Positions 22,700 through 34,989 of a DNA stretch of 64,000 bases are shown here, in pieces (positions within the stretch are counted from its first letter, which is position 1; each line of letters starts with the position of its first letter). The notes below the pieces were generated by a model that did no database searches, had not been told where the DNA came from, and worked only from the letters and a program-made list of their open reading frames with translations. This DNA is from Rhytidiadelphus loreus (taxonomy: Eukaryota > Streptophyta > Bryopsida > Hypnales > Hylocomiaceae). Location: assembly GCA_947034895.1 (NCBI GenBank), contig OX344763.1, positions 932,501 through 996,500 of the forward strand, given 5' to 3'. The translations under genes were made by a program, and so were the position numbers.

Positions 22700-23520
22700 T
22701 GGTGAAATGATAGAAATGATGGGGATTGCTTAAACTTTGGTAGTTTAATCTCTTGAATTGAAAGTACTATGAATTTTGTAAGGCAGAAGTTGAGCTTGAT
22801 CTACGATCAACAAATAAAGTCATTCAATTCTGATCATTAATGAACTACTTTTCCGTCTGTTGTTTCCTACTTTCTTGCTCACTTATGTCCCCAAACCCAA
22901 TCATGGGTCCAGACCTTGAAAAAGTACAAAACTCAAGTTCCAAGGAAAAAGTGAAGATCCGTTCTAACCTTGATTGGAAATACAATACCCTATTGATTGT
23001 TGATGGGGCATTCATCGGTTATGGGTAGTTCTACATTAAGTTTAATACTTCAATGAAATATTTTTTGTAAGTTTAATCAACCTTTAAGTAGCTTTTAAAG
23101 AGGATCTAAAACAAATTGTCTACATTTTAAATTCACCCATCCAAATACACCAACTGAAGGCCATGTGAAGAAATAATGAATACCAACTTTTTTAGTAAGG
23201 ACCTCAAGATTTAAAGCCATAATGATAAAATTATTTCATCATCCTCAACTCTTCTAAGATGATTTTGGGATAGTTAACATCCCCCATAAGAAAATATATA
23301 AACATCATTTAAAAAAATAAAAATGCTATCATCTAATAGAAAATAATATTTAAATATCATCCAATAGAAAGTAATTGTTTCATCTATTCGACTTCCAATG
23401 AATATTTATTGTCACCAATATGTATTGATTCAACTCCCAAGATTCTGAATTCTGGAGAAATAGAAATTTGGCTCTCTAAAATAAGACATGTAAATTCCTA
23501 GAATCCACATATTGAATTCA
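22700..23520. other. Gene-free interval
   Basis: AT-rich sequence. A 62-codon open frame at 22840-23028 has no recognisable motif and is not called. Confidence 0.4.
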
Positions 23521-23645
23521 TTGGGCGTCATTTGTTTGCTAGTTCTTATTGTCCTTTTCTGTATTGCCCCAGCTACTTGTCGTTGGTAATGTTGTATTTG
23601 TGCCTTTGCAATGAAATCTCAGTTTCATTTCTTTCAAAAAATATG
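23521..23645 (+). mobile_element. Possible LINE 3' end
   Basis: A T/G-rich stretch ending in GCAATGAAATCTCAGTTTCA and a short A run resembles the 3' tails of plant LINE elements. No coding portion is attached. Confidence 0.25.
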
Positions 23646-24104
23646 GGTTGTTACATGGTAATTAAGTGCTGACAAGTTCTGTCGGCCTACATTGCCCGAT
23701 AATATCAAGGCATACTTATGAGAATTGGGATTTGAGAAGGACTGAAGGTGACAAAGAAGTTTCGGTGACTTGTGTACTTAAAGCTTTCAGGCTTTCATAG
23801 TTTCATCCACATGCACTATGGAGTATTTGAAATGACAGATTTAGAAGTAAGCTTACAATGCAACTACATCTAATTCTAGAATAATAAGACACCCATAAGC
23901 CAAGCCCCAATTTAAACTCCATTGCATGTATAGCCTCTTCTCTCAATGAGGTCCACACTTTTCATTTTTTCCCACAACGAATATGCTTAACATACTTCCT
24001 CACTGCCCTCCAGAAAAAGACATTTCATATTGGTCCAACCACCATTCATAAGATATGGGACTACGTTGATTTTTGTTTTCGTCTAGACTCGGCACAACAT
24101 ATAA
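23646..24104. other. Gene-free interval
   Basis: No supported feature. The sequence leads into the reading frame that starts at 24105. Confidence 0.35.
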
Positions 24105-25063
24105 GTGAACATGCCATGCAGACACGCGCAAGTATTCTTCCCTTGTTTATCTCCATCTCAAGTATTAGCATGCGTAGTCATGAATACCATGGTTGAAGAG
24201 GGTGCGTTTACGAGAGCTTTACTATTAGGCGAGATGTTTGAAGATGAGGTGTTATCTTTAGACGACAATTTTGGACCCTTCATCAAGCCACCTATGGGTG
24301 AGAAGCACGAAGATGAGGTGATATCTTTAGACGACAACTTTGGACCCTTCAAGTCACTTCTGGAGTTTGAAAGGGAGATGGAAAATCTAGAAGCGAAGCA
24401 CGGACCTGGTGATCAAATTGGTGGTGAGCTTGCTCCATACTTTGAAGATGGATTTGAATTTAGGATGGATGTTAGCTTGCTAGACTGCACGCCTCCTTAC
24501 ATGGATGTGTTTGACAATATCTTGTTCCTAGATGGGAAGCACGGGGCAAGCTTGTATATTTAAATAGTGTTTTTGGATCTTTTGAATCGGACATGTTGTT
24601 GGAAACCCTAGAGGAGATGAACAATAACAATAAGCACAAGTCTGGGCATCCAGTTCAAAATCGGCTTGCTGTACACAGTGAAGATGGGAAGGGCGTAGGG
24701 GTTGCAACCATATGCCAAAAGGGTCGACCATCTCAACCAGTTCTCCTATTAGAGTTGGAAGGAGAGATGGACAACGAAGATCAACACATAATTGGACAGT
24801 CAATTCATGATGAATTAACCCCACGCATTAAAAATTCAAAAGGCATAGGAATTACAATCGAGCCCTACGACGGTGTGGGCATAGTGAAGAGTGGCAAGGA
24901 AGTAGGAATTGCCAACAATCATTCAACATTGAAGCCCAAGTATGAGCGTTATCAACCATACTTGCGGTCAAAGGTAACTCCATCAAATTACAAAATGCCC
25001 TACTGTGAACTTCTTTGCCTAGGTCCTCCTAAGTGCAAATCAAAGTACAAAAGGCAAACTTAG
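24105..25063 (+). pseudogene. Unidentified acidic repeat protein with one frameshift
   Basis: I do not recognise this gene. Frame 3 is open 24105-24563 and frame 2 continues 24593-25063. Similarity between the parts shows they are one frame broken near 24550. The first part has a 69-bp tandem duplication (24240 and 24309) encoding EDEVxSLDDNFGPF twice. A broader module of about 50-80 residues, starting LLEFEREMEN, LLETLEEMNN and LLELEGEMDN, occurs three times, each followed by a GxxIxxELxP-like stretch and a Gly-rich KGxGI end. The composition is acidic at the start and basic at the end. It has no membrane segment or signal peptide. It may be a broken host gene or a gag-like element protein. 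Confidence 0.45.
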
Positions 25064-27249
25064 TGCATTTCGGGAGCATTCGGAAGTGCATCATCCCCGT
25101 CAACCCCGAGCACTTTCAGTAATGTTCAGGGTTCAGGGTTTACACCACGAACTAGATCGCAGGTTTTGAAGCCTGTAAATAGGTGATTAGTCTAGAAATC
25201 TTAGGTGAGGATGTCTAAAAGGTGCATAGGTAGTGTCTTGTGGTAACTTCATGTCATAAAAACACTCTACATTTGGAAGCTTTCAGTTAGATCAAGAAGT
25301 CCATTTTCGAAAGGCATGGGTTCAGCACTTTATTTTTGGCATCTTAGTTCATCCCTCTAGTGATGTCTATGATTTTGCACAGTAAGCATTGTCAAGCTTG
25401 TTTTTTTTCCTCAAGAACTTTAAGAAATAATCAACTCCTATACATGGGTAAAAACATTTCCAAGCGTTTGCTAATATTCAAAGCAACGTTGTACATGCTA
25501 ATTTCGAGATTACATCTTCATGGTTCAATTAGTCATATTTTTTCCCACAAAGAGTTATTAGTTTACTTAAATTATGTATTTTAAATTTTAATTATCATTT
25601 TAATTTTGGTATTCACCAACTTTTATAAGAACTAAAATGTTCAACTTCATCTAGTTTTTTGTTTTGCAAATGAGAGATTTGTTTTGATATATACAAGAAT
25701 TAAAGTAATGATTTTGAATAGAAGATGTAGGTGTTCATATTATGTCTATTCTAAAGAATACTACACTTGCATTGATTTATATACCACTGATTCAAAGCTT
25801 CATTTGATGTTACTTATAATATTAATTTTTAAATCGATATTTGGAAAGGAATAGAAGATCTAGGGTTATATAACCCATGCTCCGTAAAAATATAAACACA
25901 TGAACAGGGGTTTAGGGTATGTGTACAATACATATAAGCAATGCATTGATAAATACAACTTAAAAGATAAGGCTTTTTTTTCACCACATGTAAGAGAGTG
26001 AAAACAAGCAACTTCAATTTGCAATAGTCGTACTATACAATTCCTACCTACAACTGAGGCCTTTTCTCTACAGTAGTAGTAGTATAATCTCTACGTTCCA
26101 TATAGTGCTAAGTAGTCAATCCAAAAGACTGAAAATCAAGAAAAACATGGGATTCAGCATAGAGACCTGACTTAGTCCAACACAAGTGATTGTTTCATTC
26201 AGTGAGTCCGTCGCCATTTAAGATTCCTCGTGCTTCTGTCTTAATAAAAGAGTAGAGATGCATTTTTTTTCCTCGATCATAAGACATTTACATTTCAGAG
26301 TCCCACATACGTACGCTTAATGCTAATCGACTCTATGTCAAGTGACATTTTTAATGAAAATTGCCACATTTTTCAAGGGGGTGGAAACATCACGATATGG
26401 TCCAGATTGTGTCTACATAATTATCCCTTTCTAGTAATGCTGATGCTAACCTATTGTTATAAGTCAAGTAAAGGTCGTCGGAAATCTCAAGGCTGATCAA
26501 GAAGACCCCTGTGGATCTATATATACCATTGTTAGACTTCATCCCCCCATTTGTGCAACTCCCCTCTACAAAGCATTTTTTACTTTTGAGTCAGCCGTTC
26601 TATCTTTCATGTGTGCTCCTCTAAGTCCTAGAATTCAACAAAGGATTGTGAAACTAGTGGAGAGAAAGAGTCCACTTCAGAAAGCACTGTAAAACGTATC
26701 TGCGTTGTTCATGTGGAGGTCCAGTGGTGGTAGTAGACCCAATGGTGCAATTCTTGGAGAAACTCTAGAACAAATGCTTGTGAATTTACAACCAATATCA
26801 CATTCAGGTATCCATGCAGAGTACATGAATGACATTTTGATATCTTCAGTGTCAACGAAAACATCGTACTTACTTTAATGAGTGATGAAAAATAGGAATC
26901 ATTTAATTGCCTATGTTCTAAGAATCTAAATATGTTTTGTTGATGCTTTAAAAAAGTCATACTCTCGTGTTCAACCCTGGTAGTAAAAATGACCTTTTCA
27001 TGAAAATATATAGAGTAGTGGAAAGGATGCATAGAAGACCAATTCCATTGTTTATCCATTCTCTGAGTTGATATGTCTTTCGGCTTCCTACTTTCTAAGG
27101 AGGGTGGACCACAACTATCAATCCTCTTATTCTATAGATGTGAGAAAGGTTTTTTAAAATTATTAGTTCAAGAAAATCTGGGGTTCATATGTAATATCAA
27201 CAACTACTCAGTGAACTGACCTTCAGTATGTGTAGATGATAGAGTAGTT
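25064..27249. other. AT-rich gene-free interval
   Basis: Short open frames on both strands have no recognisable motif. The minus-strand frame at 26709-27059 is probably a chance shadow. Confidence 0.4.
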
Positions 27250-29586
27250 TTGAACAACAATCCTCCACCTCAAATAGGCAAAATGGCTTACCAATGTAAG
27301 AAATGTAATGTATTAGTGTTCCATACAGTTGAGAAACTCAAGAATCATCCGAAGATCCATTTAATACAATGCATAGTGAAGTTCCCAGTAGAAAACCTTG
27401 GGGAGCCACTAGAAAGATCTATATCACGGGACTCAACAACGCAAGATTTTGTCTATATTCGTCGCTTGAGTTATAAGACCCTTATTGCTGCAAGATTCCA
27501 ACAACATTGTAAAATCTACAAGGGAGGAAAAGACTTGAGTCCTCTAGTTCTACGGTTGGAAATCCATCCACTCAAGTATCTACCCATCCTAGTGAACAAC
27601 AAACAATCATAACTCTGCGAATTGGGATACTTTGTAAATGAAAAGCTTCACATACTAATTTGTCGTGATTGCCTACAGTAGATACAAGTTGTAGCCCAAT
27701 AGAGCTATGCATGATGGATCCATGATGTATCTCGGTTTCATCAAGGCAGAAATGTAAACGCAGAACAGTTGGTGATGGACATTCAACACTTTCAACTAAA
27801 TCAAGACATGGACAAGTTCAGTGAATACTTGGAGGCCACTGATACCATAAAAGATCCTATTGAAGGCCTACCAGTGGAACACGGATACATGTGTACATTA
27901 TGTACTTTTTACAGTGCAAAGCTGAGTACCTTCAAAAAACACGTCTCCAACCACCACAAGAAGGGCAGCTATTCCATTGAAGATTATAACAAGAGAAGCT
28001 TTGTACAAAGATTTTCTTTATGCCCCTCGTCAAGTCCACAAGGTATTAGTTGATTTGGGGTGACTACACCTTTGTGTACTCCAACAGAAGATGGCCCAAA
28101 CAACACTTTATTTGATATCATTACAAAAGGTGCTACTATATGGGAAGAAGCAGTTTTGGCGACACCCTACGAGAATTAGAGGCAACTGCCTATATTTATA
28201 AAAGTACTATATAGGAATATTTTCATAGAAAATATGAACTTAGATGTACTTGAAATGACTCCATTGCTAATAGCACATGAAGCAGGCGATGTCCATTTCT
28301 TCCCAGATCATTTGAAAAAAGTTTGTAGGTCATTAATGGTGAATTTTCAATCTACCTTTGTAGACACAAAAACCTTATTGCAGAGAAAGGTTGGGTCTAC
28401 AAATACCATAAACATCTCAATTAATCCCTTTTCAAGGTTGGAAAAATCATGCTAAGATTATGTCAGGGAATTAGTTTACTTCTTCATGTTGCTCAGGGTC
28501 CTTGATAGCAAGAACATGGAGGATAACACAAGTGACATCCGATGGATGATGTTGGTTCCATTGGATGACAAAGTGCAACAGTCCTTACAACTCCTTTGGA
28601 ATGGATTGCAAGTAGTGGATGAAGGTGAACAGTTCATCAAAGATCAATTACAAGAGTCCAAGTTGCATTGCATAGAAGTTTTGGAAGCCTTGTTTTTCAC
28701 AATACGGTTGTTGCATGCCATCCTAGAGGCATCCTTATTGATTTTTAGGTTTGTCATTTTTGCATCAATACAATAATACCGCATTTTGACCCCCGATGAT
28801 GTAACACACCGCATATTAAGGATGATGTATTGGTGTCGTTCACTAGTGCTATATAAGATTGTTCATTATCCACTCTACCAAGAGGACGATGTTGTCAAGG
28901 TTGAAAAAGAATTCGTATTATATGTTTGTGAAGACCAACGAACACCATTTGCAGCTATATTGGAGGTTAAGAGACTTGTGAGGGCAGTCACAAAAAATGC
29001 GACCCCACTCCCAAAGATTATATGGATGGGAGATGTCCAAATTGTAGATTATATTCATGTAGATATTGCCCACGTGTCAAGGCTTATTCGTTGCTCAATC
29101 CAAGAATTTTGCAAGGAATTAAAAGACGACCTTCTATTAAAGATGTCAGAATACCATTTGAATACAGACCACATACTTTACAACAAAACTGGAAAGCTCT
29201 TGGATGACAACCACTTGGATGAAAAATTCTCTGACTAGAGGAATGGACAGAGGTTCATCAGCAACAAGAACAATTTTTGTTCAAGATATATCCTCAGCCT
29301 TATTGTACACATTACTCGTACTACAAGTTTATATAGCAGGTTTATTAACTCAGTATAAACAAAGGGCATTCAAGAAATCTTATGGAAGAAAGATGCATTA
29401 AGTAAATGGATGTATAGAATAGGGAAGTGGCTCCAAGAACTGATGACTATCATACATCTCATTGCAGGGCAACCAACAGATGGTGTGAAATTATTTGCTT
29501 GTTCCACCTGCAACACACTGATTCAAATCCATGGAATATACTTTGTGGATGGTCTTATCATGTTGTTGATCCTTTATGGGAAATGA
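27250..29586 (+). pseudogene. Decayed OrsD-like C2H2 domain protein
   Basis: All segments lie in the same frame across 2.3 kb with no net indel, interrupted by about a dozen stops (for example 27610, 28051 and 29584). In order: a C2H2-like finger YQCKKCNVLV with two downstream His (about 27286-27362); GYFVNEKLHILICRDCLQ; a helical stretch; DPIEGLPVEHGYMCTLC followed by a His-x-His pair (about 27850-27960), which is the typical layout of the OrsD/DUF3505 C2H2 domain; then a long helical region with TPFAAILEVKRLVRAVTKNA and IIHLIAGQPTDGVKLF. The last block resembles the GQPxRGxEL segment of the large fungal and plant proteins where an OrsD domain accompanies a RecQ-type helicase. No helicase part is seen: the frame ends where LTR-like DNA begins at 29603. 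The role of the family is unknown. Assignment is by eye. Confidence 0.6.
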
Positions 29587-30854
29587 GACAATCTACGGGG
29601 TAGTGTGAGTGCCCGATTCGTCACCCAGGACTCACTCTTTTTTTTTTTTCGTTTGTTAATAATTTGAGTATGAATTAATATGCAAAAAAACATAAAAAGA
29701 GTGTAAAGCCAAAATAGGTATGACACGTACCATTATAACATTTGGTCCTAATTATAGTATTTATTTTAAAACGTAATCCAAATCCCGCATGTAAATAGGA
29801 TAAAAACCCAAAACATATACATATTGTAGTGTTTTAATAGAATCATCCAAATTAGACAAACCTGCCGTGCATATGACCAAACATGGCTAAATTGGTCTGA
29901 GGGAACCCATGTGAGAATCCAAATGAGTTCCAAATAGATGTTTTAGTTTCCCCATCAAACCGACAAAACAATAGAAATCCCAATTGTTAGCTTGCAGGTG
30001 AAGAAACTGAAGACAAACCAGAGAAGGGCATCTACGACATAAGTATGGTGAATCTAGGTGGGAACCATGTCAGAAGTCCAACAACGAAATCGGTTCGCCA
30101 AGATTCCTATTCGTGTGGAAGATTCCCTGTTCACTAGAAGTTAAGGAGATAGCGGGAATTGTACTCCTTGCCTACATGTGCAAAGTAAAAATGTAAGCTT
30201 GCGCATCTCTTGAATAACTCCATGAGAGGTTCCCCAAAAAGTCTCGGTTTTTTCTGATCTTTTAAAGATCTTTTTCCGAATAGTCAACCGCCAAAATCTA
30301 GGATGGTAAATTCATAGAACTTATCATGGATGCGGTAAAATCTCACTAAAAATAGAATTAGATTTTTTTATGCTAATAACATGCTCCAACAAGTTTCAAG
30401 ACATTTCGATAGCTAGAAGACCTACAACCGGCAAGATCCTCCACGAACCGGCAAATTCAAATGTTATGATGGAGTTGATCGGCGTATCGAGAGCGGATGG
30501 AATCGGAATGGGGCCCAAATTAGGTCTTTTCTTACTTCCTCAAACCTATTTAAGACCCTAGGCTAGTTACTTTCTTCAGAAAAATCAACCTCCAAAAGTT
30601 GGATTTTTATCCCTTTTGGATTTCTAGTTGGCGCTAGCTTTACGTGGTTTTTTGGCGGCTGAAAAAGGGGTGGGGGATTTTTATGAACTAAAAATGGCCT
30701 TCTGAATCCAATGGCGGAATCCGTTTGTGATTTGGAACATTTCTCCAAAAGTTAGAGTTTCGGATCAATGTAGAAAGTCAAAAATTGAAGATTAAGACGA
30801 AAATCATAGTTGATAAGATTACGGCTTAAGAATTGAAAGGGGGTGAGCCACCTT

Positions 30855-30900
30855 GGAAGAGTATATAAGGGGGCTCATTCTTCTCTCAAATCACCCCTTT
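30855..30900 (+). promoter_or_regulatory. TATA box and pyrimidine-rich start region of the LTR-like element
   Basis: TATATAAG at 30862-30868 is followed about 25-35 bases later by CATTCTTCTCTCAAATCACC, the usual arrangement for a pol II core promoter. Confidence 0.4.
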
Positions 30901-30949
30901 AGGTTCATTTTTGAACCGCCTTGTTATCATTTGGATCCATTCAGTTGGA

Positions 30950-30976
30950 TTTAGGCCATTTAGGCCATTTAGGCCA
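30950..30976. repeat. Three tandem copies of TTTAGGCCA
   Basis: A perfect 9-bp triplet downstream of the TATA box. Confidence 0.8.
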
Positions 30977-31604
30977 CGTTGTCAAATTCTCGTATTTTTG
31001 GAGCATTTGAAGCTCCTTTGTTGTTGTTTTTGGAGCTCTCTTAAAGGACTTGGGATCCCTTCAAGCTTAGATATTTTCTTCTTGAATTTTGTTGAAGTAT
31101 TTGAAGCATAGTTGTTGTTGTTCAAGATTGTATTTTGTTGAAGTTTCCTTGTGTTTTGTATTAACTTTATACTAATCCTAGAGAGTTTTCTTCCCTTATG
31201 ACTGGTGATGCCGTTTAGGAGAAACCTCTAGTGAATATTTGAGTGATTTCTACGATTAACACACGTGTATTAATTTATAGTTTGGTGGTTGTACTAACAC
31301 TTGTTGTATCATGCAATTCGTATGTAGCTTCTTGATGTCCTTTTAATACACTTTATTTTATTTAGGTCCTATTCAGGACGGCGAAGCTTTGAGCTTGTGT
31401 ATTAAAAATTGTCTTAAAAATTAGAATATCATGCAATGGACGGCGAAGCTTTGCCTTACTAACTAATTATTTCCAATTTTATTTTGTTTGCAAAGGGTCC
31501 CAAAGGACCCCAAATTGTGGCTAAGCAACGGCCGTGATTAAAATTGTGTGTTGTTAACCAACTAGCAGTAGCCAGAAGTCGGAGCCACTAGTCAGTGGCC
31601 AGCA

Positions 31605-31975
31605 AGTACCCGAGAGCCTTCAGTCAAGGCCAGAGGGCCAGAAAGGATCTTATTACGAAAAATCAGATTTTTCTAAGTACCCGGGAGCTTTTAGTAAGCC
31701 AGAGAGGAAGTGAGGGTCTTATATCAAAAAAATCAGATTTTTCCTAAGGTCAGAGAGCTTTCAGTCAAGTCAGAGAAAAGAAGTAGGGTCTTATATAAAA
31801 AAAAATCAGATTTTCCCATGCACCCGAGAGCTTTTAGTAATGTCAGAGAGAGGAAGTAAGGTCTTATATCAAAAAATCAGATTTTTCCCAAGGCTAGAGA
31901 GCTTTCAGTCAAAGCCAAAGAGAGGAAGTAGGATCTTATATAAAAAAAATCAGATTTTTCCCAAGCACACGAACG
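31605..31975. repeat. Alternating 70/73-bp tandem array
   Basis: AATCAGATTTTT starts at 31661, 31731, 31804, 31875 and 31948, so steps are 70, 73, 71 and 73 bp. Units alternate between a type with CCCGnGAGCTTTTAGTAA and a type with AGAGAGCTTTCAGTCAA, giving a period of about 144 bp. Each unit contains AAAAATCAGATTTTT, an imperfect palindrome, and GGGTCTTATAT. Confidence 0.85.
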
Positions 31976-32698
31976 CCTCCGACCAAAGGCCAGGGAGGGG
32001 AATTGACCTCCCCTCCTCACAAAAAATCAACAATTTAATTTTTTTGTTGTCTTTTCAAAGTTTTGCCATAGTGTATAGGAATTAGGAAAGGACAAAAATA
32101 TAGAAGGAGGAAGGAAGAAAATAGAAATAGGAAAGGAGAGAAGAAAATAGAGGTGAAAGGAAGCAAGGGAGAAGAAAAAATTGAAATATAAAAATAGGAA
32201 AGAAATCGTTCGCAACTATCTCATCACTCTTTTTCTCCTAACTTCTATCTAGTAGCATTTCCAAACTCAAGTTGCCAAGTATGAGGGATGTGAAGGGGTT
32301 TGGAGGTAGATATGCAAAAGATGGGAGAAGATTAGAAGTTGATAGAATTTAGAGAAAATCTCAAAAAATGATTTGAACCATTAGAAATTAGATAAGATAA
32401 TAGTTGACCATTCAAAGGTCAACTTAATTATTGTTTAGAAGTTGGTGCAATTATTTAGTAGTTCAAAGGATAACTTTAGGATATAATAATTGAAGTAGAA
32501 TAGTCTTAAAGTAGAAGAGTCTTAAAGTAGAAGGAAGAAGGAAAGAAAAGAAGGCCAAAAACAACTTGTAATTTGTATTAAAATCAACTTTTCAAGTTGT
32601 GAATAAAAATCGAAGATAGTTTTAAGGATGACCATCAATAAAGAGTTTGAGGGAGTCTTCAACCATCTCTTGGATGAAGCAAACCATGAGGTATGTTA
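31976..32698. other. Purine-rich gene-free interval
   Basis: A- and G-rich from about 32080 to 32210 and again from 32500 to 32560. No gene is supported. Confidence 0.4.
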
Positions 32699-32830
32699 AA
32701 AAAGATTCATTGCTTGAAAGGCACAATGGACCAGCACCTAGGCACCCAATAGCAGAAAAACTTAGGAATTGCCAAGAACCTGGTTGTGAAGTTGTTTACC
32801 ACGGGTGGGTAAATAATCACTAACATGCAG
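32699..32830. repeat. Dispersed 130-bp block, copy 2
   Basis: Same orientation as 22189-22320 and colinear with it. A third, weaker relative (TTCACTACTTGAAAAACACA) lies near 38051. Confidence 0.7.
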
Positions 32831-34989
32831 CTAAGTACACATTGTAAGGTTTCTTTATAAGGACACCTCTTTCCTTCTACTAAACTACCTGATATAAGTG
32901 CGAAAAATGAAGATTGTAGCTTCAAAAGTCTTGTATGGCCTCCCGAAAATCGCATTGTACAATCACCTCTTGGTGTTAAGGGAAGTCAGCCAATGTCTAG
33001 CCGTGACTTGTCCAACGGAATTACAAGCCTTTTTCTAAAACACTTGAAAGTTAATGTAACATTTGCTTCTTGGTGGCACATAACCATTGTATAGATGCAA
33101 AGGTTTTTAAAATACAAAAATGTATTAGAGCTTGTTGGCAGTTCTATGTAGAGAATCAACGTGGAGTCGTTTTGGTTGTCATTAACAACAATAGCTATGA
33201 ACACCGGTGGCAACAAATATTTTTTACAAGCGTTTTAAGAGAGGGTCATAGTGTATTGTCCAAATCTTTAGAATCATAGATCAAGGACGTAGGAACGACA
33301 TTAGTTTAAGGGTTTAGGGTTTAGGCAATCCGGAATTCCGGATGGGTGGGAGGGACATCCTCATAACAAGGCCTTTCCTAAGCTTTCTATAAAGAATCCC
33401 AAACTAATCAAGACAAATATAAACATAAAATAGCTTTTCAAAATAGAGACATCTTATATCCTGCTAAATAGCAAATCTAAAACATCACATCAAATCATCA
33501 TAACCTCTTATAGAAGATAAACCAAACTGATAAGATGGCCCAAATGAAAATCTTTTTAGAAAACCAGATTCATGATGGTACATGTTCTAGTTAGGTACAA
33601 TGTCACAAAATCCCTAAGACTAATTTGTACTACATATGTTATATTTTAAATTCCATCAGCACTAGGAATTAGCATCCCAATAGTAATATAGTCCCAAAAA
33701 CTTTGGATAAAATGTTTTTGCAGATTGTTGAATTAATCCAAGAGGTTGTGAATCTCACCTACACCCATGCAATCCAACGAACAAAAAGTTAGTTAGAAAA
33801 CGTATGTCAGGTGTCTTCAGCTCACAGTAGCGTGTTATAGCAATCACAAGAAGAAAAATCACCATGCAAAATCTCGTAATAATTCACATAAGAGAATGGG
33901 ACACTTAGATTAGTCTCACAAATTGTAAATCAACATCAATTATATAAGGCAAAGAACAGAGGACCTGAGAGGATGCCATCTGTGCTTGCTTTCTCTCCAC
34001 ACATCCTAATTTCTTCTAAATCCAATGCAGAAAGTAAATATCACCCCAAAAGTAAGAGGACTTCTCCATGGTTCAAGCCATCTATATATACTATAAGCTT
34101 CAAGTTAGGGCACAAAGCCACCATAACCAGAGAAAACCCTAATTTCTAAAAAGAGGGGGAAAAAACACCAACTCGATTCAAATTAGGTCATTTATGTCAA
34201 ACGTTACTTCTTTGGAGAACTAAAACCTACTAACATGACTACTTAACTAGCCATCATTACAATAATTAGTATCTTTGGCATGGAGAGAATTGCTCAAAAA
34301 CTATGGCCAATAGTGACTTTAGCAGGGACAAATTAGGTCACCTAAACTTGTACCATATCTATAAATCAACTTCAATCACAGTCTAACTTTCTAACTGACT
34401 GAGTTTTGGTACCAATTTTCTACTTGTCATCCCTTCATTTTTTAGGGAACAAGTATGTGATGTTTAACTTCCTCCAATAGACATCTCTATCCAATAGTTA
34501 GGTAATAGAATAACATCCAAATTGTGGCTGAATTAAAATTCAACATTTTCTAATCTAGAGGGTAAAGGAAGGGAAGGGTGGGAGGGGCCTTATAGTAACT
34601 TGGATAAGTAATTAACATATTTTACCATCCAAGTTTGCTGAAATATAAATAAATAGCTCTAAGAATAGAAAATTATTATTTTTTTTTTTAAAAACCATGA
34701 CCATGTACTTGTCATGATTTAAGCAAAATGCAAAGGGGACTTTTAACATTCTCCTTTACTTTATCAAAAATTGACATGCAACTAGACTAAGACTAAAGCT
34801 TGAGTAAATTACTCCAAAGAATTTTTAACCTTCAAGCCTACAAAACAATTTATTTAATTTAAAATTGATTGGATTCAAAAATAGACAACCATACAATTTT
34901 AATTAAAGAAAACCATGGTTACATATCTTCCATGATTACATTTATATATAAAAGGGCTATTCAACTTCTACCCTTACATTATAAAAATA
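32831..34989. other. AT-rich gene-free interval
   Basis: No coding signal. Contains telomere-like motifs and a palindrome at 33303-33343, reported separately. Confidence 0.4.
33303..33343. repeat. Telomere-like repeats beside a 16-bp perfect palindrome
   Basis: About two and a half GGTTTAG units (33310-33325) are followed by ATCCGGAATTCCGGAT (33328-33343), which equals its own reverse complement. Confidence 0.8.

Larger units (their letters stand above)
29603..31350 (+). mobile_element. LTR-like sequence inserted at the end of the OrsD-like frame
   Basis: Starts TGTGAGTGCCCG, which fits the TG at the start of an LTR, exactly where the OrsD-like similarity stops. It contains a TATATAAG box at 30862-30868 followed by a pyrimidine-rich leader. 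No coding sequence, primer-binding site or partner LTR was found, so the right boundary is uncertain. Confidence 0.4.

Noticed and set aside
26709..27059. Minus-strand 116-codon frame upstream of the OrsD-like gene
   Set aside because: No recognisable motif, and AT-rich codon pattern consistent with chance.
31605..31975. CRISPR-like regular repeats
   Set aside because: Units are contiguous and diverged with no unique spacers, and the context is plant nuclear DNA.
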